NCBI GenBank assembly: GCA_044371425.1
Contig: JBILTR010000001.1
Span: forward strand, 310,001 to 374,000
Direction of reading: 5' to 3'
From: JBEISR01 sp044371425
Lineage (GTDB): Bacteria > Planctomycetota > Planctomycetia > Pirellulales > Pirellulaceae
Length of the DNA: 64,000 nt
Part shown: in pieces, positions 26,731-35,480 of the stretch
How the letters are laid out: every line of letters begins with the position of its first letter
How positions within the stretch are numbered: position 1 is the stretch's first letter
The notes under the pieces: generated by a model
Told to the model about the DNA's origin: nothing
Databases searched by the model: none
What the model saw: the letters and a program-made list of their open reading frames with translations, nothing else
Position numbers and translations under genes: made by a program

Positions 26731-28209
26731 TCATCGTTCCTGGCGGAGTCGATCGAGCACATTGCGGGTGATTTGGGAGACGACCGCATCGCCCCCTCGC
26801 AGGCCATGCGACCAATCGGTCGAACCGACGGTGACGACGGTGCCGCCGCGCGTGTAGGTTCCAAAGACGGCATGCCCCTGCCGATCCATCGGAAACAGAT
26901 CGTAGAAGAAGGCGTCGTCGGGTGCCCATCGAGCGGGCGCGGTGGCGATCACTTCGAACCCCTCGGGCGTTCCATCGCGTCCGGTGGCGAAGGGCTTGCC
27001 ATCGCGCCACTCGAGTTCGCATCCATCGCACTCATAGCCGACGATCGTATCCTTGCCGCCAAAGGGATCGCCCTCCTTTAGATCGGTTCCCTGCAGCAGC
27101 CAATGGTTGGGCTGGTGCACTGTGTAGGCGCCGCTACCATCCATCAACTGTCCGTGGCTCTTGTGGTAACCGCCGTGCAGAAAGCCGACGCCGGTCAGCT
27201 GATTTTCAGGTCTTCCGACCAGATGGTGACTCCATAGCGTCGAAAGTAGATGATGCTCTTGAGATCGGAACAGTGGGTCCTGATTCCAGCGCTGCTTCCA
27301 GCAGACTAGTGCCGAACCGGAGTCCTCGCTTCGGACCTGCCAGCAGCAGGTGTTGCCACTGAAGAAGGCGGCGTTGCCTCCTTTGGCGATGAAGGCTTCC
27401 AGATGATCTCGCATCAGACTGGACCAGTACTCATCATGCCCGACACTGAGCACCAGTCGGTAGGGATCGAGCAGTCCTGGGGTTTCTAGGTCGCCATTGG
27501 CGGCATACTCCAAGACATACCCTTGCGATTCGGCCCAGGCGGCAAATGGGAATTCCCAGTTCCCGAATTGACTCTCCGGAGGCCGAAGAAAGCTGACGCG
27601 ATCTCCCTGAATTCCACCGCGTCCGTTGTAGGCGTAGAGGCTGGAGCCACCCCAATTGTTGTAGGCGTTGTAGGTGTTGCTGCTTAGCTGGAAGAGGATC
27701 TTGGAGGAGGAGCCTGGGGTTTTGCTGCGAAGGATAAAGTAGCAGGTGGATTGCGCGGATCGTTGGGATCGGTGAGTGAACTTGCCACCGCGATCCGCGA
27801 CGCGCAGCACCACTTCGTAGTAGCCGCTGGTCCATTGATCGGGAATCGCCATCTCCCAGGAAGTTGGCCATCCGCAGCCCTGCGAAGAGGCCAGCTCGGG
27901 GATCGCATGGACTTGTCCAGGGATCTGCTGCTGTTGATGGACGACTTCGCGTTTGGCACCCAGTCTGGCGATCTCCAGAGACCAATGGGCAACGGCGCTG
28001 GAAACATGTAGCTTCAGCGTGTCGCCCGGTGCGTAGCTGACCTGCGATGCATAGCCCTCAACAAACAGAGGGCTGGGCTCCTGAGCGAAAAGGGGGCGGG
28101 TGGGTTGGATGGCCGGTGCAACAAGGCACCCTAGGAGCAAAAGGAAAAAGAAGGCAGGTGGTAACTTTCGGCGAAGCGGGTGGCAAAGACGCGCACGAGG
28201 TTCGATCAC
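26731..28209 (-). CDS. Exported protein with N,N-dimethylformamidase beta-subunit-like domain
   Basis: This 492-residue exported protein matches the C-terminal domain family of the N,N-dimethylformamidase large subunit, a glutamine-amidotransferase-like fold. Diagnostic stretches are LFQLSSNTYNAYNNWGGSSL, SVGHDEYWSSLMRDHLEAFI, GGNAAFFSGNTCCWQVR and TVGSTDWSHGLRG. The start is set at GTG 28209, because GGAGGAGG lies 7 bases upstream on the minus strand. The frame is open 24 codons further, with no ribosome-binding site. A hydrophobic N-terminal segment (FFFLLLLGCLVAPAIQ) acts as signal peptide. A beta-sandwich-like region (about residues 45-150) precedes the catalytic-fold domain. Whether it hydrolyses amides is not shown; annotation by fold is safer. 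It follows the EF-hand lipoprotein on the same strand, about 200 bases away. Confidence 0.8.
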   Translation of the reverse strand: MIEPRARLCHPLRRKLPPAFFFLLLLGCLVAPAIQPTRPLFAQEPSPLFVEGYASQVSYAPGDTLKLHVSSAVAHWSLEIARLGAKREVVHQQQQIPGQVHAIPELASSQGCGWPTSWEMAIPDQWTSGYYEVVLRVADRGGKFTHRSQRSAQSTCYFILRSKTPGSSSKILFQLSSNTYNAYNNWGGSSLYAYNGRGGIQGDRVSFLRPPESQFGNWEFPFAAWAESQGYVLEYAANGDLETPGLLDPYRLVLSVGHDEYWSSLMRDHLEAFIAKGGNAAFFSGNTCCWQVRSEDSGSALVCWKQRWNQDPLFRSQEHHLLSTLWSHHLVGRPENQLTGVGFLHGGYHKSHGQLMDGSGAYTVHQPNHWLLQGTDLKEGDPFGGKDTIVGYECDGCELEWRDGKPFATGRDGTPEGFEVIATAPARWAPDDAFFYDLFPMDRQGHAVFGTYTRGGTVVTVGSTDWSHGLRGGDAVVSQITRNVLDRLRQER

Positions 28210-28411
28210 GGTTGGTCCTCCTCCATTCCATCTAGGCACCTTCGAACGCCACCTGTTGGCGTCGGTCTGCGCCGAGGCCATGGTGCCTTGTGACCCATCA
28301 TCTTAGTCGATCGGTAGGAAGTCGATGGAAGTGGGATGCAAGGGAAGCGGAGAGAGGTTGTGAGCCGGCCATGGAGGAGGACGCGGGGAGGATCGCCGAT
28401 TTCGAAGGGCG

Positions 28412-29038
28412 TCATTCCGACGTCAGTTCGATCGCCTTCAAGAGCCCCATCGGGTCATCAGGTGCGATCATCAGTCCTGCCTGCGAGTTGACTCGATACC
28501 TTTCGGGGACCTCGGGGTGCGTGATCACCAGTCGGTAGAATCCTGGGGGGAGACCATCTCCGAGGGAAGCGTCGCGGCTACCACCGGAGGTGGCTTTGGC
28601 GATGGCCCGACCCGACGGATCGGTGGTGCTGGTGGCGGTAGGAAAGCCGCTACCCATCCAGCTTTCGGGAACCCACTCCACTTGAGCGCCACGAAGCGGG
28701 TTGCCGTTGAGCTTCAGCGTGGTGCTGGCGTTGATGGCGCCCACTCGCATCGACTTCCATTTCTCGAATCGTTGCTGTGCTTCGGCAGTCGAGATTCCCT
28801 TGTTGCCATCGGTGTCCCAGCTTCCTAAAGAAGCAGCCAGTCCAGGGCAGCTTGCCAGCTCCTCTCCCTGAATCGATCCATCGGAGTTTTTGTCGAGCGC
28901 CTGGAACATCGCCTTGGTGGTTTCGGCGGGCTCACCAAGGCCACCGGCGATGCGCGACTTGCGACCCGTGCAGCCGATCGCACCTACAAGCAAAAGCAAG
29001 CTCCATCGCCAGCGCGCCGCTACCGATGGGAAGGCCAT
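28412..29038 (-). CDS. EF-hand-like lipoprotein with carboxypeptidase-regulatory-like domain
   Basis: This is a 208-residue surface lipoprotein. The N-terminal signal has a lipobox (LVGAIGC). Two calcium-binding loops follow, DKNSDGSIQGEEL and DTDGNKGISTAEA, which match the D-x-D/N-x-D-G pattern of EF-hands or dockerin-like repeats. The C-terminal half reads like the beta-sandwich often seen in small planctomycete lipoproteins (LKLNGNPLRGAQVEWVPE, TDPSGRAIAKA, LPPGFYRLVITHPEVPERY). The ATG at 29038 has AGAGG at suitable distance. It begins 20 bases after the DUF1559 gene on the same strand, so the two are probably one operon. A lipoprotein placed behind DUF1559 suggests a joint role at the cell surface (inference). 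Confidence 0.75.
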   Translation of the reverse strand: MAFPSVAARWRWSLLLLVGAIGCTGRKSRIAGGLGEPAETTKAMFQALDKNSDGSIQGEELASCPGLAASLGSWDTDGNKGISTAEAQQRFEKWKSMRVGAINASTTLKLNGNPLRGAQVEWVPESWMGSGFPTATSTTDPSGRAIAKATSGGSRDASLGDGLPPGFYRLVITHPEVPERYRVNSQAGLMIAPDDPMGLLKAIELTSE

Positions 29039-29058
29039 ATTCCATCCTCTGCGTCGGA

Positions 29059-30069
29059 TCAATCGTTGTCCTTGATGGCAATCCCATCGGCTCGATTCCC
29101 AGAAAGCAGATGGATATTCGCTTCGACTGTATACGCAATCGTGCGCACCGAACCATCGCAGAAGCTCATGTTGAATGTTCCAGGATGGTTGCTTCCAAAA
29201 CGCCAGAAGGAAGCGAAGCCAGGGCGATCCATCATGGGGAGTTCGTCCGTCCAGCGATGAAGATCGAAGTCATCGCCGATGAACATGCTGTGGTCATCGC
29301 CGTAGTCGAACCCGGAGACATAGTGATCTGGATTGAGGTACTTGTCACCAACGAGGTAGGTGAGCGATGTTCCGTCGCGAATGTCGGAGAAGCGGACGTT
29401 GCTGCGTTGGGCGCAGATGCCGTTGAAATTGGCGAGGCTGATAAAGCCCTGGCCGGAAAATGCTGCCGTCGGATCAGGTCCGTTGCCCCAAAAGACTTTC
29501 ACCGACCCGCCGTTGGCAGCGTAATCGGTGCGATTGGCCTTGGCGACCGGATCGGCGTTCCAAGCATGGCCATTCGATCCACCACCAATAACTCGGTTGG
29601 CTGGAAGGCTGGAACGTCGGGACGGGCAGGTGAATCCAGGTACCCGCGTCTCGGCCAGCTTAGCTCCACCGGCCAACTGGGCGGTCAGAATCGCATCGGG
29701 CTGACCATCGGAAGGGAGTTGGTAGAGAGCGACCTGCTCCATGAACGGGAGGATCGAGTAGGTCCATGCACCCGGTTGGTTCTGACCCGATTTCCGGTCG
29801 GCATCGCCGATCCACCACCAACCCCAGCCACCCGACGGGAAGTAGCCAACCGCCGATTCATGATTGTGAAATGCGAGAGCGATCTGTTTGAGATTGTTGC
29901 TGCATTGCATGCGGCGAGCCGCTTCGCGGGCTGCCTGGACCGCCGGAAGCAAAAGGCCAACCAGGATTCCAATAATCGCAATCACCACCAACAGCTCGAC
30001 CAGCGTGAATGCCGATCGCCAGCCACCTCGCTTCGACGCCCGATCGATCGCCTTCCTTATTCCGTGCAT
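29059..30069 (-). CDS. DUF1559 pseudopilin-like protein
   Basis: This is a 336-residue planctomycete DUF1559 protein. The N-terminus is a type IV pilin/pseudopilin signal: SAFTLVELLVVIAIIGILVG, with the prepilin cleavage site before F and the Glu at +5. It is followed by LPAVQAAREAARRMQCSNNL and LKQIALAFHNHESAVGYFP, all diagnostic. The C-terminus has GSNHPGTFNMSFCDGSVRTI, the DUF1559 GG-box-like end. The ATG at 30069 is preceded by GAAAGG. The family is hugely expanded in planctomycetes and is assumed to be processed by a prepilin peptidase, but its function is not established. It heads a two-gene unit with the EF-hand lipoprotein. Confidence 0.93.
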   Translation of the reverse strand: MHGIRKAIDRASKRGGWRSAFTLVELLVVIAIIGILVGLLLPAVQAAREAARRMQCSNNLKQIALAFHNHESAVGYFPSGGWGWWWIGDADRKSGQNQPGAWTYSILPFMEQVALYQLPSDGQPDAILTAQLAGGAKLAETRVPGFTCPSRRSSLPANRVIGGGSNGHAWNADPVAKANRTDYAANGGSVKVFWGNGPDPTAAFSGQGFISLANFNGICAQRSNVRFSDIRDGTSLTYLVGDKYLNPDHYVSGFDYGDDHSMFIGDDFDLHRWTDELPMMDRPGFASFWRFGSNHPGTFNMSFCDGSVRTIAYTVEANIHLLSGNRADGIAIKDND

Positions 30070-31006
30070 GATTGAGCCTTTCAGCCAATTGAGATTTGAG
30101 ATAAGGGATGGAAACCGAGCGTTAGGGGCTGTTTTGCGGATTATAGCGGCGCGTTCGGCTGGAAGCGAAGGGAAAATCAAGCGGAAATCCCTCATTTTTG
30201 GTGATTCCGGTACTCCCGACCGATCGACCCTACCCAGGTAGTCGAAAGGAATCCGGCTCGAATTCTCTCAAGCAAGATACGAGTGGTTTCCATCGCCAAT
30301 CGATTTTCTTTGGAGGTGGGAGTGTGTCCCTGGAATAAGCTGTTTTGATTGGCTCATGCGTTGCATTAACCGATCTACTGGCGTTCGGGTGCTATCCCAG
30401 GGATCCTCTGCCTTCATCCGACCCATAACGGGAAGATCGCACCCCATCCAGGGAAGCGACTTGAGGGTCGGCAAAGTGAGCCGACCTACCCAAAATCGAT
30501 CGAACTCCTCCCCGAAACGACTCGATTTGTCACAACGTACGATTGCCCCAAAATAGCTACCTCACTAGTTTGGTAATTCTCGTCTCGAAAAGGTGGGTGG
30601 CACCAAATAGAAAGGTGGGTGGCACCGATTGGGTTTTTCATAAGTCCCTATTAGAAAGATACTTAGGTTGATCGATGCAGTAGACTGGTGGCAAGCACCC
30701 AGTGATTAGAAGTACCCATATAGGTGGGTTTTTCCGAGATTGGTGGGTGGCACCGATTGAGGAAGGTGGGTGGCACCGATTGGGGGAATAGGTTTTTTTG
30801 GGGGGTGTTTCTTGGGGGCTCTCGGGGGTGGTTGCTGGGGCTTGCGACTCCCCGAAAGAGTTGAATGCCGCCGGTAGAACCTGAAGAATGGATCGAGGCA
30901 GGCGCTGGGCGATTGGCGATGCAGATCGATTACTCTAATAGCAAATGATTCTCGTGATTCGTTCCGATCTTCGGAACTGTCGGCCCGTGATCCAAGGAGC
31001 CTAGCG
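30070..31006. other. Long intergenic region with repeats, no gene seen
   Basis: These 937 bases lie between DUF1559 and a small membrane protein. They hold a perfect 7-bp hairpin GGTCGGC-AAAGTGA-GCCGACC at 30466-30486 and four copies of a 13-base repeat at 30592-30777, listed separately. A 179-residue minus-strand frame (30706-31245) crosses the repeats, is dominated by Pro, Arg and Lys, and overlaps a better plus-strand gene, so I do not call it. Confidence 0.55.
30592..30777 (+). repeat. Four copies of GGTGGGTGGCACC in two spaced pairs
   Basis: The 13-mer GGTGGGTGGCACC occurs at 30592-30604, 30614-30626, 30742-30754 and 30765-30777. Three copies continue as GATTG. Within each pair the copies start 22 and 23 bases apart, and the pairs are separated by about 115 bases. 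A partial copy (AGGTGGGT) is at 30722-30729. GGTG and CACC can pair, so each copy can form a tiny stem. It is intergenic and does not look like CRISPR (spacers far too short and repeats paired). A REP-like or protein-binding element is possible. Confidence 0.8.
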
Positions 31007-31288
31007 ATGAGTGTTGGCCGCGTTGTGCAGGTGGTTCTGGCCGTTGCGGCTCTCGGGTTGGTTCTAGGAGCCGGTTTCGGCTGGGCCGCAGGACATTTGG
31101 CCCCGGCATTTTTCACTCCATGGACCACACCGGCAGTCCAGTCGGACCCCGTGGGAGCAGCGGTGGTGCTGGGCGCCTTCGGCGGTCTTCTCTGCGGTGG
31201 CGCTCTGGGAGCCTTTGCCCTTTTCATCCACGCCCTGACCACCATCCGGTCCCCGAGAGAACGCAGAGAGGAAACGATGGTTGGCTAA
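31007..31288 (+). CDS. Small two-helix membrane protein, unknown function
   Basis: This is a 93-residue hypothetical membrane protein. Two Gly/Ala-rich hydrophobic helices are clear: VVLAVAALGLVLGAGFGWAA near the N-terminus and AAVVLGAFGGLLCGGALGAF in the middle. A short Pro/Thr loop joins them, and the tail is charged (SPRERREE). The ATG at 31007 follows AAGGAGCC, a good ribosome-binding site. It ends 46 bases before a PSD1-type gene on the same strand and may be co-transcribed with it. Glycine-rich helix pairs like these can pack closely, but no family is recognised. Confidence 0.65.
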   Translation: MSVGRVVQVVLAVAALGLVLGAGFGWAAGHLAPAFFTPWTTPAVQSDPVGAAVVLGAFGGLLCGGALGAFALFIHALTTIRSPRERREETMVG

Positions 31289-31334
31289 TTGAACCCAGGT
31301 CCGCTAAGCTAAAGCCAGCCGCCCCCCCGCCTCC

Positions 31335-33917
31335 ATGGAATCTTCCATGATGACCCACCTCGGACCCATCCTGCTCTTTCCTTGCTGCCGGATTTGGCCC
31401 CTTTTCTCGATGGGGATCCTGTGTTGGGCGGCTCTGGCTGCTGAATGCCGTGCCCAGCCCGATCGGACCTGGCATGTTTACCCCGAGGCCGTCGCCGTCT
31501 CCCCGCTCTACCCGGCCACACTGGCATTGGCTGGAAAGAACTCGAAGGGAAACATCGAGCAAGTGATTGCTTCGAACGCTCTGCAGGCGTTGGTCAAAGA
31601 ACTTCCGGAAGAGGTCGCCTGGGATGAGCAGGGCCGGCTGGAGGCGAAGGCCAATGGGTCAGGGACGCTGCTGCTGGAGATCGAGCGGCAGGTGGTGGCG
31701 GTACCTGTCACTGTCTGGGGTGTTGGAGAGACTCAAGTCGATTTCCATCGCGATGTCCACCCGCTCTTCTCTCGTCACGGATGCAATGCGGGGATCTGCC
31801 ACGGTAGCCTGCACGGCAAAGGCGGGCTGAGATTGAGCCTTCGCGGCGAGGATGCCAACTTGGATCTCGATACGCTGCTATCGGATGCTGGGGGACGCCG
31901 CATCGATCGACTGAATCCTCGATCCAGCCTCCTGCTGCGTAAGGCGGTACAGGATATCAGCCACCAAGGTGGTGCCAGATTCTCGCTCGATTCCCCATCG
32001 GCTACGCGACTGATGCAATGGATGAGCCAACCTTCGATCAGGCAATCGACCGACCTGGAGTCCAGGAGCGAATCAACGCTTCGGATTTGGCCGGAAGAAG
32101 CATGGATGGAGGGAACCGGCCAGCCACTGCCGCTGATGGTTCAGGCGATCGACGCCGATGGATCGGTGCGCGATGTGACCCCTTGGGTCCGATGGGAAAC
32201 CAGCGTGGTCGAGGGAGCTACCGTCGACGACCAGGGCCAGTTGCAAGTCTCCAAGCCGATGGATCTATCGGTGAGCGCCTATCTGGGATCGTCCAGTCGC
32301 AGCGCCCGCATCGCCATCGTTCCGCATGCAACCCAACGCGTCGCCTCCCCGGTACAACACCCTGTCGATGCACTGGTGCACCAGCGTCTGGGGCGATGGG
32401 GGATCGCTCCCATGCCATTGGCTGATGACTGGACATGGCTGCGGCGCGCAAGCCTCGTGGTAGCCGGACGATTGCCGACCGTCGAGGAGATCCAGCGGTT
32501 TGAAGCAGCATCTCCCATCGATCGACGGGATCTTGCAATCGACCGACTGCTGCAGGAACCTGGATCGCACTGGCGCTGGGCGCTTCACTGGAGCGACCTG
32601 CTGCGCAATGAACCCAAGACGATGAGTCGCAAGGGGGTCGATCGATGGAATCGATGGCTGCAGGAGCAGGCGGCCAGCGATCGCCCCGCCGAACAATGGG
32701 TGCGAGAACTGGTGACAACACTGGGCAGCACCTACGATTCGCCTCCCGCCAGTTTTCATCGCGTCCACCGGGAACCCGAAGTAGCGGCAGAAGCCGTCAG
32801 TCAAGTCTTCCTCGGAGTGCGTCTCCAATGCGCCCGATGCCACAGCCATCCCTTCGATCGCTGGACTCAGGATGACTACTACGGCATGGCTGCTTTCTTC
32901 GGTGCCATAGAACGCAAAGCAGTCGATAACCAGCCACCTGATAAACTCGATACCCATGTGATCACCGGCGATGAGATCATTTCAGTGGCCGATCGCAAGC
33001 CTCGTGTCGATCATCCCGGCAAAGGCCGCAAGGTGCCGCCTCGTCCATTGCCGCTGCAGCCGCAGTCCCACCCATCTTCCCAGGTGCCCTGGAAAGATGT
33101 TTCTCCAAAAGAAGGGCTTGATGCACTCGGGGATTGGCTTGTGACCGACAATCGGCTCTTCGCGCGCAACATGGTCAATCGCATCTTCTTCCACCTCTTT
33201 GGGATCGGCCTGATCGATCCTCCCGACGATCTCCGCCAGACCAACCCTCCCAGCCATCCGGAGCTGCTGGAGTATTTGACGGATGAGTGGTTGAGTCACC
33301 AGCAGTCGACGCGGCATGTGATGCGGCTGCTTCTCACCAGCGATACCTTCGCTCGACAAAGCGTCTCGGTGGCAGAACCCGAGAATGCGCTTGGGATTGC
33401 AGGTAGCCTTGCCGGCTATCCCATCCATCGGATGTCCGCCGAACTGGTAGAGGATGCGGTCAGCGATGCGACCGCGGTAGGGTGGACTGGGGAGATACCG
33501 AAGGAAGAGACTGGAGAGTTGGTGCCGGCGGTACTGAGGCGCGCGATCGAGCGAGGTCCCAGTCCAAAGGGAGCCGATTTTCTGAAGGCCTTCGGAAAAC
33601 CAGACCGCCTCCTCTCCTGCGAGTGCGAACGCAGCTCGGAAACCTCCCTGGCTCAGTCACTCCAGTTGCTCAACGGCGGCCTGGTGCGGGAGAAGATCGA
33701 GGCGAAGACGAATCGGTTGGGGACGCTTCTGAGGGAAGAGGCGTCGCGTGAGTCGATCATCGAGCAGCTTTATCTGGCGACCTTGTCGCGCAGGCCGACC
33801 GAACCGGAACGGCAGGCGATGATCGAGCATCTGGAACGGGGTGACAACCTGCGCCGCGCGTGCGAAGATCTGCTCTGGGCTCTTCTGAACAGCAAGGAAT
33901 TCCAATGGATCCGCTAG
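31335..33917 (+). CDS. DUF1549/DUF1553 (PSD1) protein with Ig-like domain
   Basis: This is an exported 860-residue protein of the PSD1 group that carries a bacterial Ig-like domain in place of the full PSCyt1 module. Order: signal peptide (ILCWAALAAECRAQ); a segment with CNAGICH (C150, C155, H156), which has four residues between the cysteines rather than the two of a canonical haem c motif; a BIG2-like stretch QAIDADGSVRDVTPWVRWET; DUF1549 (SLVVAGRLPTVEEIQRF and FLGVRLQCARCHSHPFDRWT, a real CxxCH); and DUF1553 (NMVNRIFFHLFGIGLIDPPD, then LSCECERSSETSLAQSLQLL). ATG 31335 or ATG 31347 could start it. A DUF1501 gene follows after about 37 bases. Function is unknown; a role in periplasmic redox or polymer use is inferred. 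Confidence 0.9.
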   Translation: MESSMMTHLGPILLFPCCRIWPLFSMGILCWAALAAECRAQPDRTWHVYPEAVAVSPLYPATLALAGKNSKGNIEQVIASNALQALVKELPEEVAWDEQGRLEAKANGSGTLLLEIERQVVAVPVTVWGVGETQVDFHRDVHPLFSRHGCNAGICHGSLHGKGGLRLSLRGEDANLDLDTLLSDAGGRRIDRLNPRSSLLLRKAVQDISHQGGARFSLDSPSATRLMQWMSQPSIRQSTDLESRSESTLRIWPEEAWMEGTGQPLPLMVQAIDADGSVRDVTPWVRWETSVVEGATVDDQGQLQVSKPMDLSVSAYLGSSSRSARIAIVPHATQRVASPVQHPVDALVHQRLGRWGIAPMPLADDWTWLRRASLVVAGRLPTVEEIQRFEAASPIDRRDLAIDRLLQEPGSHWRWALHWSDLLRNEPKTMSRKGVDRWNRWLQEQAASDRPAEQWVRELVTTLGSTYDSPPASFHRVHREPEVAAEAVSQVFLGVRLQCARCHSHPFDRWTQDDYYGMAAFFGAIERKAVDNQPPDKLDTHVITGDEIISVADRKPRVDHPGKGRKVPPRPLPLQPQSHPSSQVPWKDVSPKEGLDALGDWLVTDNRLFARNMVNRIFFHLFGIGLIDPPDDLRQTNPPSHPELLEYLTDEWLSHQQSTRHVMRLLLTSDTFARQSVSVAEPENALGIAGSLAGYPIHRMSAELVEDAVSDATAVGWTGEIPKEETGELVPAVLRRAIERGPSPKGADFLKAFGKPDRLLSCECERSSETSLAQSLQLLNGGLVREKIEAKTNRLGTLLREEASRESIIEQLYLATLSRRPTEPERQAMIEHLERGDNLRRACEDLLWALLNSKEFQWIR

Positions 33918-33954
33918 TCCATCACAGGTCATTGGCCCAGGGGGAATCTCAGTG

Positions 33955-35334
33955 ATGCATGGTTGCCATGGATTCCAAAAGATGGTTTCCCGTCGCGGCG
34001 CGCTGATGCAGATCGGCGGTCTGGGGATGGGAATGAATGCAGCACTGGGACGCCTTCTGGCTGCTTCTGCTTCCTCCCCTTCGTTCCGGCCCCGCGCCAA
34101 GCAGATCCTCTTTCTGCATCAATGTGGTGGCCCCAGCCATATCGATACCTTTGATATGAAGCCGGGTGCGCCCGAAGGAATCCGCGGGACCTTCCGCCCC
34201 GTCGCCTCCAGTCTGCCGGGGGCACCGATCTGCGAGCATCTTCCGAGGTGGGGAAAAAATCTTCATCTCTGGACTCAGGTCCGTAGCGTCAACCACCTGA
34301 TGAAAAACCACAACCCCGCCGGCTACTACTGCCTCACCGGTCACTCGCCTCCCACCGATGATATTCGCTTGCGCGACACCCTGGAACTGTTCCCTGCCTA
34401 TGGATCGGTGGTCTCGCATGCGGCAGGGCCACTGGTCGACGGAGTGCCACCCTTTGTCGCCTTTCCGCATGTCGTCAGCGACGGATCGGTGACCCCAGGC
34501 CAGCATGCCAGCTTCCTAGGAAAACAGCACGATCCTTTCTTCTTTCGACAGGATCCCAACGCCGACGACTTCGGGCTGCCTGAGTTGCAACTTCCTTCGT
34601 CGATCGATGCCGATCGGCTTTCCAGTCGGCGCCATCTGCTGGAGGTGATCGATCGGCAACTGAAGCTGCAGGATTCCCTCTCCGAGGTTCGAGGTCAGGC
34701 TCAATTCCAACAACAAGCATTCCGTGTGCTCCAGTCGCGCGCCTTCAAGGATGCTTTTCATCTGGATCGCGAAAGCCCCCAACTGCGAGATGCCTATGGC
34801 AGGACCACCTATGGCCAGTCCTGTCTGCTGGCCAGGCGCCTGATCGAATCAGGCGTCCGATTTGTCACGGTCTATTTTTCCCGTGGTATCGGAGGCGCCG
34901 GGAGCGAAGGATGGGACACGCACCAGAACAACTTTGTCGACTTGAAGGATCGCCTGCTGCCGATCACCGACCAGACCGTCCCAACACTGATCGAAGATAT
35001 GGCCAGTCGTGGTCTTCTGGAGGAGACACTGGTGATCTGGATGGGTGAGTTTGGAAGAGGCCCGAAGATTGGTGATCGCGATGGCAAGGGGCGCGGGCAT
35101 TGGCCGGAATGCTACACGGTGATGATGGCCGGAGGCGGTTTGCGGGGAGGCGCGATCCATGGCGCCAGCGATCGGCACGGCGCCTATCCCGTCGATGCAC
35201 CCTGCGGCCCTGAAGACATCACCGCGACGCTCTACTGGGCTCTGGGGCTCGACCCCGCCCAGGAGATCCGCGATACCCAGAACCGCCCCTTCCCACTGAC
35301 TCCCGGACAACCCATCACCACCCTGTTTGGATAA
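33955..35334 (+). CDS. DUF1501 domain protein, PSD1 partner
   Basis: This is the second DUF1501 protein of the window, 459 residues from the ATG at 33955 (a GTG lies directly before it). The N-terminus VSRRGALMQIGGLGMGM is Tat-like. Conserved blocks are QILFLHQCGGPSHIDTFDMK, NHNPAGYYCLTG, GQSCLLARRLIESGVRFVTV, WDTHQNNF, LVIWMGEFGRGPKIGDRDGK and GRGHWPECYTVMMAGGGLRG. Two of these carry His/Asp residues at places that bind metal in the alkaline-phosphatase-like fold (inference from fold). It is paired with the upstream PSD1 gene and diverges clearly from the other DUF1501 in the window, so the two pairs are old paralogues rather than a fresh duplication. Confidence 0.92.
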   Translation: MHGCHGFQKMVSRRGALMQIGGLGMGMNAALGRLLAASASSPSFRPRAKQILFLHQCGGPSHIDTFDMKPGAPEGIRGTFRPVASSLPGAPICEHLPRWGKNLHLWTQVRSVNHLMKNHNPAGYYCLTGHSPPTDDIRLRDTLELFPAYGSVVSHAAGPLVDGVPPFVAFPHVVSDGSVTPGQHASFLGKQHDPFFFRQDPNADDFGLPELQLPSSIDADRLSSRRHLLEVIDRQLKLQDSLSEVRGQAQFQQQAFRVLQSRAFKDAFHLDRESPQLRDAYGRTTYGQSCLLARRLIESGVRFVTVYFSRGIGGAGSEGWDTHQNNFVDLKDRLLPITDQTVPTLIEDMASRGLLEETLVIWMGEFGRGPKIGDRDGKGRGHWPECYTVMMAGGGLRGGAIHGASDRHGAYPVDAPCGPEDITATLYWALGLDPAQEIRDTQNRPFPLTPGQPITTLFG

Positions 35335-35480
35335 CTGGCAGCGGTTCCCCAAGGATATCTCAAGACCATTCTCCCAATCCTCTCCTCAGATCGCGCTACG
35401 ATCCAGGACGAGGCGAGCACCGCAAATCGATCGTAGCATCGCGATTGTTTTACCCATCGCCGGTTTTCGAGGTATCCAAG

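Noticed and set aside
30592..30777. CRISPR array
   Set aside because: Only four 13-base copies exist, with 9-10 base gaps inside pairs and a long gap between pairs, and there are no cas genes.
30706..31245. Minus-strand open frame of 179 codons
   Set aside because: It has a Pro/Arg/Lys bias, crosses the 13-base repeats and overlaps the better-supported two-helix membrane protein.
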